This document shows positions 23,769 to 34,753 of a stretch of 64,000 nucleotides of DNA, one piece after another; position 1 is the stretch's first letter, and each line of letters opens with the position of its first letter. The notes below the pieces were generated by a model. It ran no database searches, was not told where the DNA came from, and was given only the letters and a program-made list of their open reading frames with translations. The stretch is from Heterodera schachtii (lineage: Eukaryota; Nematoda; Chromadorea; Rhabditida; Heteroderidae), in NCBI GenBank assembly GCA_023374025.1, contig SIJG01000112.1, positions 394,061 through 458,060 of the forward strand, written 5' to 3'. The translations under genes were made by a program, and so were the position numbers.

Positions 23769-24060
23769 AACATTAAATTATTTTGAATTTATAGACCAAC
23801 CAATTACATTTACATATTAAATTCTTTCAATATCAATAATAACTTTTACATATTAAATTATTTTGCAATTCTTTCAATATCAATAATAACTTTTACATAT
23901 TAAATTATTTTGCACACAACCAACCAATACCAATAATAACTTTTACATATTAAATTATTTTGCACACAACCAACCAATACCAATAATAACTTTTGCATAT
24001 TAAATTATTTTACATTTATAGACCAACCTATAACTTTTACATATTAAATTATTTTTACAC
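23769..24060 (+). repeat. Tandem array, unit about 50 bp
   Basis: Six or more units start TTTTACATATTAAATTATTT. Two consecutive 50-bp units are identical (23891-23940 and 23941-23990). Others are truncated or diverged (spacings 37, 47, 50, 50, 44). Units contain CACACAACCAACCAATACC and CAATAATAAC. The array ends about 165 bp before a TATA box and about 390 bp before a gene-like fragment, so it could lie in that promoter; this is inference. Confidence 0.85.
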
Positions 24061-24223
24061 TTGGCCTAACAATTTCATTGCAGTTTACCGTATTCAAACA
24101 ATTTTCCGTAGAATAAATGACCAATCCACTCAAAGTAATAAATTTTAAATAATAAATTATTTTTACACTCGCATAACTGCAATTCAACTAAGAATTATGC
24201 ATATTAAATGACATTTTTCTCAC

Positions 24224-24230
24224 TATAAAA
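24224..24230 (+). promoter_or_regulatory. Candidate TATA box
   Basis: TATAAAA followed by ACCCTAGC lies in an AT-rich but less monotonous leader. About 25-40 bp downstream is a pyrimidine-rich stretch (AAATCCTCTCTTACTCCATT) that could hold an initiator. The first ATG of the fragment downstream is at 24447. Confidence 0.35.
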
Positions 24231-24446
24231 ACCCTAGCATATTCACACAAATCCTCTCTTACTCCATTCATTTGACAATTCAAAATCTCGTACTGCAAGC
24301 ATTTTTCACTTTTGAAGGAACTTCATATTGTGTTTTACTGTCACAACATTTTTTCCAGTTCTGAGCTACCCCTGCTCACTATTTAAATTATTAAAAATAA
24401 AATTAATACGCAATATAATTATAAATCAAAAATTTCCAATCTTATA

Positions 24447-25162
24447 ATGAAGCGATCTTCAAATACCCAAGCTTCTTCCTCATTCAAAAAATCTCAAACC
24501 AATAAATGTATTCGTAAAATTGACCAATTTACTTCCAAAAGTATTAAACATCATTTCATCCGCTCAAAATCAAATTGTTATTGATGAAATTGATAAGTGT
24601 ACCGACCCCGCTGCGGAGCTCCGTTCATGTGTGCACAAGGCGGTTGAGGATAGTATTAATGATGCACAAAACATCCTTGGAGGAGCAAATAAGGTAGGTA
24701 TCATAATTTCCTCGGAACTTTTAGACCAGGGTGATATCGTACTGCCAATAACTCCGATTACGTCAAATGTCGTCGACGCAGTGTTTAATCAATTTTGTAA
24801 AGTGGAGCAGAGCAAGGCCAAATACGTCAACCTTTACGGTGCCCCGTTTGTTGTAACCGTCACTGTCCTGAATACTGATGGTCTACCCCGCCGACGAACG
24901 ACCAAAGGGAATGCCCCTCCAATTCACTCTTCACAATCCCACATCTTCAAAATTAACAACAATGACAACTACTGTCTTTTTTATGCCTTGGAACTGATTT
25001 AAATGTCTTTAGTTATTTCTATTTATTTTATATAAATTAAATAATTTTTCTTTTACCACAGGACAATATAAAATTTTCATTTTCAACGATTACCAAACCC
25101 GACCCATCACAAAATCAGACGTCACTGAATACCAATTCCCTAAAATTCAAATAAATACCTGA
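24447..25162 (+). pseudogene. Broken gene fragment resembling the region before a Maverick-like type-B DNA polymerase
   Basis: Coding-like composition returns here. An ATG at 24447 opens a Ser/Lys-rich frame (MKRSSNTQASSSFKKSQ). The main part continues in another frame from about 24520 to the TAA at 25000-25002 (160 codons), so a frameshift separates them. Blocks seen: NKVGIIISSELLD, then LPITPITSNVVDAVFNQFCK, VEQSK, and FKINNNDNYCLFYAL. This order (VGI..., P..., QSK, IKN-DN-C-A) is one I associate with N-terminal regions of large polymerase proteins in Maverick/Polinton-like elements; this is recall, not a search. After the stop, a TTTCTTTTACCACAG-like acceptor (to 25061) precedes a further open piece, 25062-25162 (YKIFIFNDYQTR), ending in TGA. 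No good donor joins them and no polymerase domain follows. It is probably a truncated relic, or possibly a small domesticated gene. Confidence 0.45.
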
Positions 25163-26540
25163 AAAGTAATACAAAATAAATTAAATTATTTCTAGCATCA
25201 AAGCAGTTTTTAAATATTAACAGAAACTTTGCTTCACTTTTTTGAAACGGACGGCACGCGCTTAAACATTTATTGAGAATAATGGACAAAAAACCGTATA
25301 ATACTAAATAAAACTTTTAATGATGTAAATCTCCGTCCGTATTGAAATGATGGCAGCAAATATTCTAATAATTAGTCCAGGTTTACCCGGATTGGTCCGT
25401 GTTTAATTGTTAAAATAAATTAAAACTTGATATTTTGTGCTCACATTATCGGTATTTTTAAGAAATAAAAAATCAAATTTAATAAATTAATGTGCTGTTA
25501 AATCTTTATTTTTAAAATATTGATAGCAATTAAAAGTTATTATGAAATAATTTTCTTAAAATTATAATAATTTTGACTGATTAAAATACAAAGATTTAAC
25601 TTAAATAATAATTACATATTAACAATAAAAAATTCAGAATTTCTAAAATGGTTTATATAATTACAATTCTTTAAAACGAACAAAAGGTGAAAAAATATTT
25701 TTTTAATATCCAAAATCGAAATAATTAAAAAATATAAAAATTTGTTGTTTTAAAAATTTAAACCCCTAAGAATTGGATTAAATCACCCTAAAATTTTTCA
25801 AAATTTTACCTATAAATTGGCTAATTTTTAGTAAAAACCTGTTTATAAATGATCAAAATTTCTTATTTACTTTATTTTATAGAAGTTATTCTTTTTTATA
25901 AAATGTATCATTAAAATTAAAAGGTTTAAAATAAAAAAAGAAGAAGAAGTTATTTTTTATGAATTTTATTATAAAGAAATAATACTTTTCTTAAATATTT
26001 TTACAATTAATTATTCAAAAATGAACACGATCGTGTATTGTCAGTTAAAGATGATTATTGTGAAAAATAATAAATTTAATCTTTTAGTTAATTATTTTAA
26101 TTATTTAAGCATATTATTAATTTCTATCTATAATGCTTGAATATATAATATTAAATGTTTCCTATTTAAACCTGTCAAAGGAATCATTTTTCATTGATCT
26201 ATGCAATCAACTTTTTTCCACTACATAAACATTTTTTAAAAAATTTAAAATTTTCTTGCTCTTCGAGACTCTTGAAAGCTCTTTCAATCAGTCGATAAAA
26301 AGAATCATTTTTATATTAATTGAGTATAATTTTGATAAAATTTTTCCGAGAATTTTAAATGTTCCATAAAAATAAAAATAAAATGTTATTCAATACTTCC
26401 ATCAATAATAGTATTATTAAATAAATATTGATATACATTATAATATTCAATATTATGATTATTATTTCGTCTGTCGTTCAATATAAATATATATGTAAAT
26501 ACCAGCTAAAATTAAATTTTATATAATATAAAGAAGGAAT
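25163..26540. other. AT-rich gene-free stretch
   Basis: A short part (25230-25420) is richer in G+C (ACGGACGGCACGCGC; ATCTCCGTCCGTATTG) without a recognised gene, perhaps the tail of the fragment upstream. The rest is monotonous AT-rich DNA. Confidence 0.4.
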
Positions 26541-26544
26541 TTGT

Positions 26545-26786
26545 TCGGGTGATGACCCCGAGAGAGACTTTTAATTGTTTTATTTATGTAATTTCCCTCT
26601 CTCTGTCTCCCGCACTATTTCTCCCATTTAATTGTGTCTGCAATCCCTTTGTAAAGGTCAGACACATCATCCCTCCCCCATATTGTGACCCCCGCTTATT
26701 TCCAATGTTCATTCTGTCTCCTTGTTAAATTCCCACTTTTCCTCCAACTAGCCCGAAAGCGCGCCTTCGGCGCGCATTTGGGCTAG
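26545..26786 (+). mobile_element. Candidate non-autonomous Helitron (mini-element)
   Basis: A piece richer in G+C ends in a canonical Helitron-like 3' terminus: perfect hairpin GCGCGCC (26759-26765), loop TTC, GGCGCGC (26769-26775), seven nt, then CTAG (26783-26786) and T. The hairpin sits inside a larger palindrome, AACTAGCCC ... GGGCTAGTT. The left limit is a guess: TCGGG-TGATGA-C-CCCGA at 26545-26561 begins with TC but is preceded by T, not A. Pyrimidine-rich tracts fill the middle. No coding sequence. Confidence 0.5.
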
Positions 26787-26828
26787 TTATAAAAATGAAA
26801 TTGTCTCAATAAAACTACTACAAAAAAG

Positions 26829-27257
26829 CGTGACCGGAAAATGCGTCAGTGGAAAATGCGTCAGTGGAAAATGCGTAAGTAGAAAATGCGTCAATGATAC
26901 AAATATTTTAATATTAAGTTTTGTAGAATTGATATTGTAATACAGAAGTATAATTCTATAAGAATATGGTTCTGAATTTCGAACTCCGAACCCGTATTCG
27001 AACAAAAAATCGTTCAAAATTCTCGAAATTAGTGTTTTTCTTCAAAATCGGTTAAATACACAGAAACAAACTGAAAGACATTCAATTAGAGCTAATTATG
27101 CCTTTTTTGAACCAAAAATGCAAATTCGAGAATTTAGACTTTCGACGAAATGGATACCTGATTCGTGGTCAGTGACCTCAAAAACCTAAGGAACTTGGTT
27201 TTTATGACAATAAAATTTTAACTGACGCATTTTCCACTGACGCATTTTCCGGGCGCC
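26829..27257. mobile_element. hAT-like MITE, copy 1, with 15-bp subterminal arrays and perfect TSD
   Basis: The 8-mer CAAAAAAG flanks both sides (26821-26828 and 27258-27265). The left end is CGTGACCGGAAAATGCG; the right end inverted is GGCGCCCGGAAAATGCG. Inside each end are tandem 15-mers GGAAAATGCGTCAGT: about four at the left (26836-26896) and two at the right (27221-27252). The interior contains inverted pieces of the core shared with the 10707 and 34754 elements. No transposase. The end types are reversed relative to copy 2, so the two copies are in opposite orientation. Confidence 0.88.
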
Positions 27258-27408
27258 CAAAAAAGAAATAAAAAAATTTTCCTGAATTTTTGATTTTTGT
27301 TCAAATAAGTCATTGTTTAAAATTTTTTTAAATAAAATAAATTTGAAATCAAGATTCTCAAAATTTAAACCCATGTTGTCTAGTTCAAACAGTTTAATTT
27401 TTTTCAAG

Positions 27409-28535
27409 CTCACTCTCTTCTTTCTCTCTCTCTCACTGTTTCTCTTTGTCTCTCTCTCACTGTTTTCTTTGTCTTTCTCTCTCTCTCTCTCTGTCTCTCA
27501 CTCGGTCTCTCTTTCTCTCACTTTATTTTTCTCTTTTCTCTCTTCATTCACTCTCTTTCGGTGTCTTTCTCTCTCTTTTTGTCTCTCTCTCGCTTTCTCT
27601 CTCCCAGTCTCTCTATTCATTTTCTCTTTCTCTCTCCCAGTCTCTCTCTTTGTCTCTCACTCTCTCTCACTCACTGTCTCTCTCTTTCTGTCTTTTTTTC
27701 TATCTCATGGTCAACTCTATCTGACTGTCTCTCTCCACTCTCTGTCTCACTCACTCTCTTTGTGTCTCACTCTCTCTCTCTCTCTCTTTGTCTCTCATTC
27801 ACTCTCCCACTCTTCACTTCGCTCTGTCTTTCTCTCTCTCTATCGCCTTTTCTCTTTCTCTCTCAGCCTCCCACTCTCTCTCTCTCACTCTCTCCCAGTC
27901 TCTCTCTCCGTTCTCTCTCCTCATTTCTCTCTTTCTCTCTTGTTTTTTCTCTCTCGCTCTCGCTTTTCTCTCCCAGTCTATCTCTATTCATTTTCTCTCT
28001 CTCTCCCTCAGTCTCTCACTTTCTCTCTCTCTCACCCAGCATCTCTCTTCTCCTTTCTCCCTCCTCTTTTCTCTCTCTTCTTTTTTCTCTCTCTCTCTCT
28101 CGCTTTCTCTCTCCTAGTCTCTCTCTTTTCATTTCTCTCTCTCTCTCTCTTTTCATTTCTCTCTCTCTCTCTCTTTTCATTTCTCTCTCTCTCTCTCTTT
28201 TCATTTCTCTCTCTCTCTCTCTTTTCATTTCTCTCTCTCTCTCCCAGCTTCTCTCTATTCATTTTCTTTCTCTCTCTCTGTCTCTCCCTTTTTCACCTTT
28301 CTCTCTCTTTCACCCAGTCTCTCTCTTTTTTTCTCTCTGTTTTCTCCTCTCTTCTTTTTTCTCTCTCTTCTTTTCTCTTCCACTCTCTCCCAGTCTCTCT
28401 CTCTCTCTCCTTTTCTCTCTCTCGCTCTCTACCAGTCTCTCTCTCTCTTCTTTTCTCTCACTCTCTCCTTCTCTCTATCCTCTTTTCCTTCTCTCTTCTT
28501 TTTCTCTCTCCCAATCTCTCAACTTTTTTTTCTTC
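27409..28535 (+). repeat. 1.1-kb CT-rich polypyrimidine tract
   Basis: Almost pure C/T on the + strand, built of (CT)n with interspersed TTTT, CCCAGTCTCTCTC and TTCATTT variants. It leaves several frames open on both strands (Ser/Leu/Phe on +, Arg/Glu/Lys on -); these are not genes. Such tracts can form triplex DNA. Confidence 0.95.
28126..28245 (+). repeat. 24-bp tandem repeat, five units
   Basis: TTTTCATT followed by (CT)8 starts at 28126, 28150, 28174, 28198 and 28222, an exact 24-bp period. It is a recent expansion inside the CT tract. Confidence 0.9.
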
Positions 28536-31500
28536 ATATTTTTCCAAAACAAAATTGGCGCAACGTCTATAAGCGCAAATTCAAAAGACGTAAACATCGC
28601 GGACACACAGAAATTGTCAAATTTATATATGGATTGTCCTCCGCCCAAATATTTATTTATTTGTTTTCCAATAAATACATTGATTATTTATTGGACAGTT
28701 TTAAGCTCGGTTAGGTAAGACCGAACAGAATTTAATTTTTATAACTTAAGTTTAAACATAAATATTTTTACTTATTTTATAATTATAAATTTTTAATTCC
28801 GAATTAAATTTCTTAATAGGATAGTGAGCGTGATTTTTGGTCTTTTCCATTGTTTCGGATGCGACCAATTGAGCGGCGAAAGGAGTAAATAACGGATTCA
28901 ATATTTTGACTCTGCAATTTGTTTATAATTATGAAAAAAGTGTGCGAATGGTACTCGATGTCCATTAGTAAAATGTTTCTTTCAACACACATTTTTATTG
29001 TATAAGCCTATTCTACAAATTTGTTTCGATGTGAGCAGTTTTTTATAGGATGCTTAAAAATATTTCGTTTATCGACATTTCAGCAGATGAGTTATAATAA
29101 AATGTTTTTTACTCTTTAATATATTTTTAAAAATTGCTATTTTGAAATGCCTTATCCAAAAAAAGAAAAGACCTTTTCTTTTTAATTGCCGTTCAATTTT
29201 TGGTATTGACATTAGAAAATGAGCAAAAAATTTAAAATTAATTTTTAGCTCCAGAATAATCGGTTTAGGTCTGCGAAGGTTATTTAAAAAATTCATCCCC
29301 CACAAAAACATAATTTATATTGATTATTTAAACTATTTTCTTAATTTACATAATTAGCTTTATCATTTTTGTTGTGTTCGACAGTTTTGTTTTGCTGAAA
29401 AATTCAGTTTCGGGTCAATTATAATTCCCAAGTCACGTACATTTTCCGATTCTGAAACACTTTTTAAGTTAATAAAATATTCTTTTTTAATATTATTTTT
29501 TATAAATATAAAAGAAAATATTTTTCAGTTGAAATTTCTAACCCATTTATTAAATTAAATGCAAGTGAAATTAACCCAATTTAATAAAAACTTCAATACC
29601 ATCATGAATGATAATTAAAAAAATAATAACCAATGAAATAACATAAATTAATTTAGCAAAATATTCCAGATTCGAATATATAGGATAAAAACAATGTTTG
29701 AGATTGGATAAAAACGTTCTAAACTCACTTCTGTAACCTAGATTTAAAATTTTTAAATAAATATATTTTTATTGAATATTGGCTGTTGTTGGCATCTGTC
29801 ATCTGCTTCATAAGTTTAATTATTGTTAAAAGTTAATTTTTGCAATTTATATAAAGAAATTATGAAATTCGTATCGCAGCATTGCTATATAAGCAAAAAG
29901 AAAACAATAAAATTTATATATGCTTTAACAATTTATTAACAAAAAATTATTTTTTGGTATAATCTTTAATTATAGAAAGAGGTCTTATGCCTGTGATAAT
30001 AATTAACTAAATTATGAACAATAATTATTAAACAAATCAAAATTGATATGGTTTAAAATCAATTAATAGGTAATTGCAAAAAAGTGAAAAAAATTATTTT
30101 ATTTTTGTTTCTTTAAGTGCTTTTTAAATGTATGTTCAACTATTTCAATGTTTTGAATGAGGAAAAATTTAATATTAATTTAAAATAATTAAACTAATTT
30201 AATATAGTAACTAAATTCTATCAAAATCATAAAATGCATTTAAGTAATTATGAAAAGAGATATAACAAAAAAATAATTATAAAATAATCGTAAAATATTT
30301 TTGGATAACTTTCTATAAAATAAAAACCATAATAGATAAGATATGATTAATTTTAAAAATTATGGTCATTTACAACAAATAATATTTTCATACAATATTC
30401 TCAAACTCAAGACGGGCAAATGGACGCATTTGCTTCATTGGAATTTTATTGTTAAAAAAGATTTAAATTTCAATACGCACGCTATTCAATTAAAGAAGAT
30501 ATTGACAAAGTAATACATTAAAATAATATTGTTGAACAACTTTATTGTCATTAAAACTTCAAACTCATCTTATATAATTGAGTAGAATAAAAGAAAGAAT
30601 AGTTTCACGAACTAGGCCAATGGAAAACCATGGTGGTACTACATGAGTGAAAGATTAAAATAAACACAAAATGAATACAAGAATTAAAAAAAACAAATTC
30701 AATTAAGGAGTTATTTTAAGATTTAAATAAAAAGCATTGTTATCAGTTAAAAATAAATATTTATTAAAAACACTTCAAGAAATTATAGTTAAAAATTTCA
30801 GAAAAAATGTTTAAACATGAAATAATTTATTATACATTATACAATTTTTTCCTTAATTTTAAAAATTAAAAAATAATTAAAAATTCCTAATTTTAGCCGA
30901 TTATTATTTTTCTTTATTTTCAAAATAATATTTCGTATAGTTTTATTTAAACAAAATTTTCAAATAAATAATAAAACTATTAAATTCTCGAAAGCAAAAA
31001 ACTTTTACAAAATTAATGATTTTTCTTCTTTCTTTTAATTTGTGTAAATCAGTGATTTTATTCTTTCCTCATATTTTTTGTAAATAAAACCACATTTTCT
31101 TAATGCTTTTCTTGGGATAACTTTTTGAACACTAAATTTAGTCTATATCTTTTTTTTTAATTAGGGTTCCAAACTTCGGTAGCGTATTCTAACTGAGTCG
31201 TATAAAAGTTTTATAGGCAGCTGTTAAAGTCTTTTATAGAGAAAAACCATTATTACACGTATAATCTAAAGGTTGCAAGTTTTTTTTTCTAAAAAACCTT
31301 AATAAACATTGGCAGAGCTCCAGTGAGAGTACAACGTTACGTTACATTAGTTAAGTCATATTGCAGCTAATAATATAAAAATTGAAAAAAAGTATCATGA
31401 AATTATTAATTTTATAAATATAAGTTAAATAGATTCTTTTAATTAATAATATCGCCATATTATACGAATAGAAAAAATGAAAATTTAATTAAAGGACAAA

Positions 31501-31583
31501 CCAGTACAAGGAATGATATTCATGATTCTAAACACAAAAAGTTAAATTAATAGATGCTCATTGATTGATCAGTAAGTTTATAA
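28536..31583. other. AT-rich gene-free stretch
   Basis: Small islands richer in G+C: 28555-28660 (GGCGCAACGTCTATAAGCGC) and 28820-28900 (GTGAGCG...GATGCGACCAATTGAGCGG). A minus-strand 80-aa frame (29311-29069) has no recognised family and is within chance. Another small island is 31310-31350. From 29.5 to 31 kb the + strand is A-rich. Confidence 0.45.
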
Positions 31584-31855
31584 TATGGTTCAGCCCCAAG
31601 CTTTCGGGGAGCAAAATGTCGGGGAACGGGGAGTAAATTCCCCGAAATAATTTGTCGGGGATGGCTGTAGAAATTTAAGAATGTCGGGGAACAACACCTT
31701 CGTCGGGGAGGAAATTTTCATAAAGTCTAAAAAAAAAGAAAAGTCCAAAATAAAAAAGTCTTAAAAACTCATTTAAAGATACTTCCATCTTTTTTCAAGT
31801 TCAATTTACGACTTTCGTAATTTCATTTCCCGAAGCATGTCGGGGCTGAACCCTA
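31584..31855. mobile_element. Small hAT-like MITE with G/C-rich ends
   Basis: The ends TATGGTTCAGCCCC and GGGGCTGAACCCTA are inverted repeats with one mismatch. The flanks are GTTTATAA (31576-31583) and GTTTTTAA (31856-31863), an 8-bp duplication with one difference. The inside is rich in GTCGGGGA units. The ends resemble the right end of the 10084-12228 element. Confidence 0.7.
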
Positions 31856-32094
31856 GTTTTTAATATCAAATAAATTTTATTAAACTTATTTTTTGTCATT
31901 CTGCCGATAGATACAACGGAAAATTTTTTGGGAATTAATGCAATAAAAATATTTTACGACTTTAAGCTTTAACAAAAATTAGTAAAAACACTATTATAAA
32001 ATTCATTGTCATCCTTTTTGAAAAAAATGTTGGGATAATATTAATATTTCCCTCAAAAAAAAAATTTAAGTTATAAATAGTGATTTAATTATAT

Positions 32095-32190
32095 ATTTTT
32101 TTCAAAAAGGGGATATCAAAATTTATTTTTAAATTATTAAAAGATGATTCTAAGCCTATTTAGGCCATTTTTATGGCAATTTGTGCCTAT
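32095..32190 (-). repeat. Dispersed repeat, inverted copy of 18444-18542
   Basis: Read on the minus strand, TAGGCACAAATTGCCATAAA...CCTAAATAGGCTTA...ATCTTTTA matches 18444-18496 with few differences. The match fades into the A-rich tail. The element type is unknown. Confidence 0.7.
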
Positions 32191-32383
32191 TTCACTTACA
32201 AAGAAAAGTTTCCAAGTGATGGTGGAGTTTCCAAATGAGACATTGTGGGTGGCTAGACCACCCCAAGGTTCTATTATGAAATTTTTTTTGTAGCTGCTGA
32301 ATGAGCCTCTGGGCCAAGTTATTAGGCCTTAAACTTTTAATAATATTATAAAAGAAAATTTTTTATTGAGTGCATGTAAGCAA

Positions 32384-32449
32384 TGTGGTGGTCTAGTGCT
32401 TAGTACGTCACTTACCAGTTTTGGTAAGCTCAAGTTCGGATCTGCCACA
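32384..32449 (+). tRNA. tRNA-like sequence, probably a pseudogene or SINE head
   Basis: TGTGGTG (32384-32390) pairs with TGCCACA (32443-32449) as a 7-bp acceptor-like stem with two G-U pairs. TGGTCTAGTGCTTAG (32389-32403) matches an A box and GTTCGGATC (32434-32442) a B box with one mismatch. CTTACC/GGTAAG (32411-32428) forms an anticodon-like stem, but its loop is the wrong size. The T stem does not pair and the total is only 66 nt. A run of A follows. Not a normal functional tRNA. Confidence 0.35.
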
Positions 32450-34745
32450 AAAAAATTTTTTCCATTTTTTGTTTATACTTACTTCATTAATATTTATTAA
32501 ATTTTTTAACTCGATTTTTTCTTTATTATTAGTTCCGGTCGATAATTGGGAAGCTCTGTCCCTCCTCTCCCTCTTCACTCGTAATTTTTATTAAATTCAA
32601 ATAGTTTTCGAAAAAGATTTCCACCATACTGCCTACAGCACTTAATAACAAATTTACTTTTATAATACTATTAAAAATTTAAGGCCTCTTTTTCCTTTTG
32701 AACAAAGTTATGAACAATTTTTGTCAAAAATTTTACATTTGATCGTTTTTTGAGTAACAACCCAACTCTTGTAAATTATAATGGCAATTTTTTTAAAGAT
32801 TCTTTAAAATTATGAGTAAGATAATTACCCGACTTTTAAATTATGCTTTATCCAATAGGGCAACGGTGGGTGAGGCCAAAAAACTTTTGAAAATTTGGTG
32901 AGATAAAACAAGGTCAAAAAACTCAATATGAAAAATCATGCACTCAAAACCAAAAAACTTGAAACTTAATAGCTTTATTATTTGCATATTAATGAGTTAA
33001 AAATTAATTTTGTTTTGTCATAAAAAAATTTAAAAAAAAAACTTCGAAATTGCATATAAATTTTGAAAATTAAAAATTTTTGCAATTGTCTAAAAACGTT
33101 CCTTATTCTTTTTTGGTTTTTGAAGTCAATTCTGAATTTTTTACCCAAATTTTGGCTTTTTTGAGAGTTAAAAGCCATTTCAGCAGTTTTTAAGGCATGT
33201 TTTAGTGCATATTTTGGCATTTTTCGGGTTTTTAAGGCATATTTGATGGATTTTTAGTGCATATAATTTATAGCACTAATTATATGCTATAAAAAACATG
33301 TTAAAAACCAAATAATGATCAAATATGCGAATTTAAAATAAAATCAAAATATTTCTTTTTATAAAAAATCATTGAAGTACAAAAAAAAAATTATTTAAAA
33401 AATCTAATCGTACAGTAATGATCTTGAAAACTTCTAATATTCCAAACAAATTAGTTATTTAAAAAATATAATCCAATAATAAAATATTATAAAGTAAAAT
33501 TTAAAATAAAAATTTTCATAAAATTTTTCTCCACCATGGAATGGTGAATTATGCAATAAAAGAATATTATTTTTTATTTATCAGAGGCGAAAAAAATTAT
33601 TTAATAATGTAAATATGGAAACATCTTTTTGTATGATGATAATTTTAAAGATAATTCTATAATTGTGATCATCTAAAATATTTAATTTAAATTCTTAAAT
33701 TACTTAAAAACGACCATAATAACCAAATTAAAATTATTCAAGCACAGGATTAAAACAATGAAAATGAAAGTAAATCATTAAAATTAAAATTTATAACAAT
33801 AATTATAAACATATCAATGCACATTAAGAAATTTACCAAACAGATATAAGTCAAATTTATACTTAGAGCAGCAACAAGAAAAAATTATAAAACGCAAAAC
33901 GAAAAGCCGATTATAAAATTAAAATAATTCTATTTAAATCTATTTTAAATTTTTTTTAAATCGGATTTGAATAAATAAATGTATCCCTTACAGTATATTA
34001 ATCATGCAGAGAAGAACTTTCGTTGAAATAATTTAAAAAAATGTATAAATAGGAGAATATTTTTAAAAATTAAAAATAATTATCCTAACGAGGGTTAGTC
34101 TATTCTTCAAGAATTAATGGAATTTAAACGAAAAATTTTTTAACCAAGAAAGAAAATAATATTAAACTCTTCAATTGTCATCCAAGTAGTAAGACTATGA
34201 AAAAATGGAACCTTTTGAGGGAACTCAAGTAAATGAAACGAAGAAAAAATAAAACAATTTTATTTAAAAATTCGAATAACTAATTGTAAGGAGAAAATGA
34301 ACAACCTCAAAAAATTTCTTTTCTATGCGAGTATTAAAATATAGGGTTAAAATTATTTATTCTTCAATATATTTTTCATATGATAAGAAACCAAATTATG
34401 AGGTAATCAAATGTTGATGCAGTGTCGAAATTAATTATAAAACCTTTATTTTATAAATCAATTAATTAAAAAACAGTTTAACTTAGTGAATGTTTCTAAT
34501 TTGCTTTGTTAAATACCCAAATTTATAGAATATAAAATTATGATTTCGGCTTATAAATATATTTTAAATTTCATCTTCAATTCATTAAAAAATACCAACA
34601 AAGAGTACTTAGTTAAAAATTTAAAATAATAAATTTAAATGATTTATTTTCCAGAAATATAAAACTTAAAAGAACTTTGTTAAGAGACTGCAATTCTATT
34701 AACACTTCAAAGCAGGAAAAACCTTGATTAAAATTATATAAACTA
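32450..34745. other. AT-rich gene-free stretch
   Basis: A repeat-like part at 32850-33250 has GGGCAACGGTGGGTGAGG at its left and GCATATTT-type units (33180-33260) at its right, akin to the 42.6-kb repeat. From 33.3 to 34.7 kb the + strand is A-rich with no gene seen. CCTCCTCTCCCTCTTCACTC-like sequence at about 32560-32580 is unexplained. Confidence 0.4.
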
Positions 34746-34753
34746 CTCAAAAC

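Noticed and set aside
23769..24060. CRISPR array
   Set aside because: Units are contiguous with variable truncation, not repeats separated by unique spacers, in a eukaryotic context.
28016..28262. Minus-strand Arg/Glu/Lys repeat frames
   Set aside because: The complementary reading of the same 24-bp CT repeat.
27313..28718. Long + strand frames (419 and 385 codons) rich in Ser, Leu and Phe
   Set aside because: They are readings of the CT-rich tract in different frames; no stop can occur in (CT)n. No domain, and the frames overlap each other.
29069..29311. 80-codon minus-strand frame
   Set aside because: Within chance expectation; no motif or splice context.
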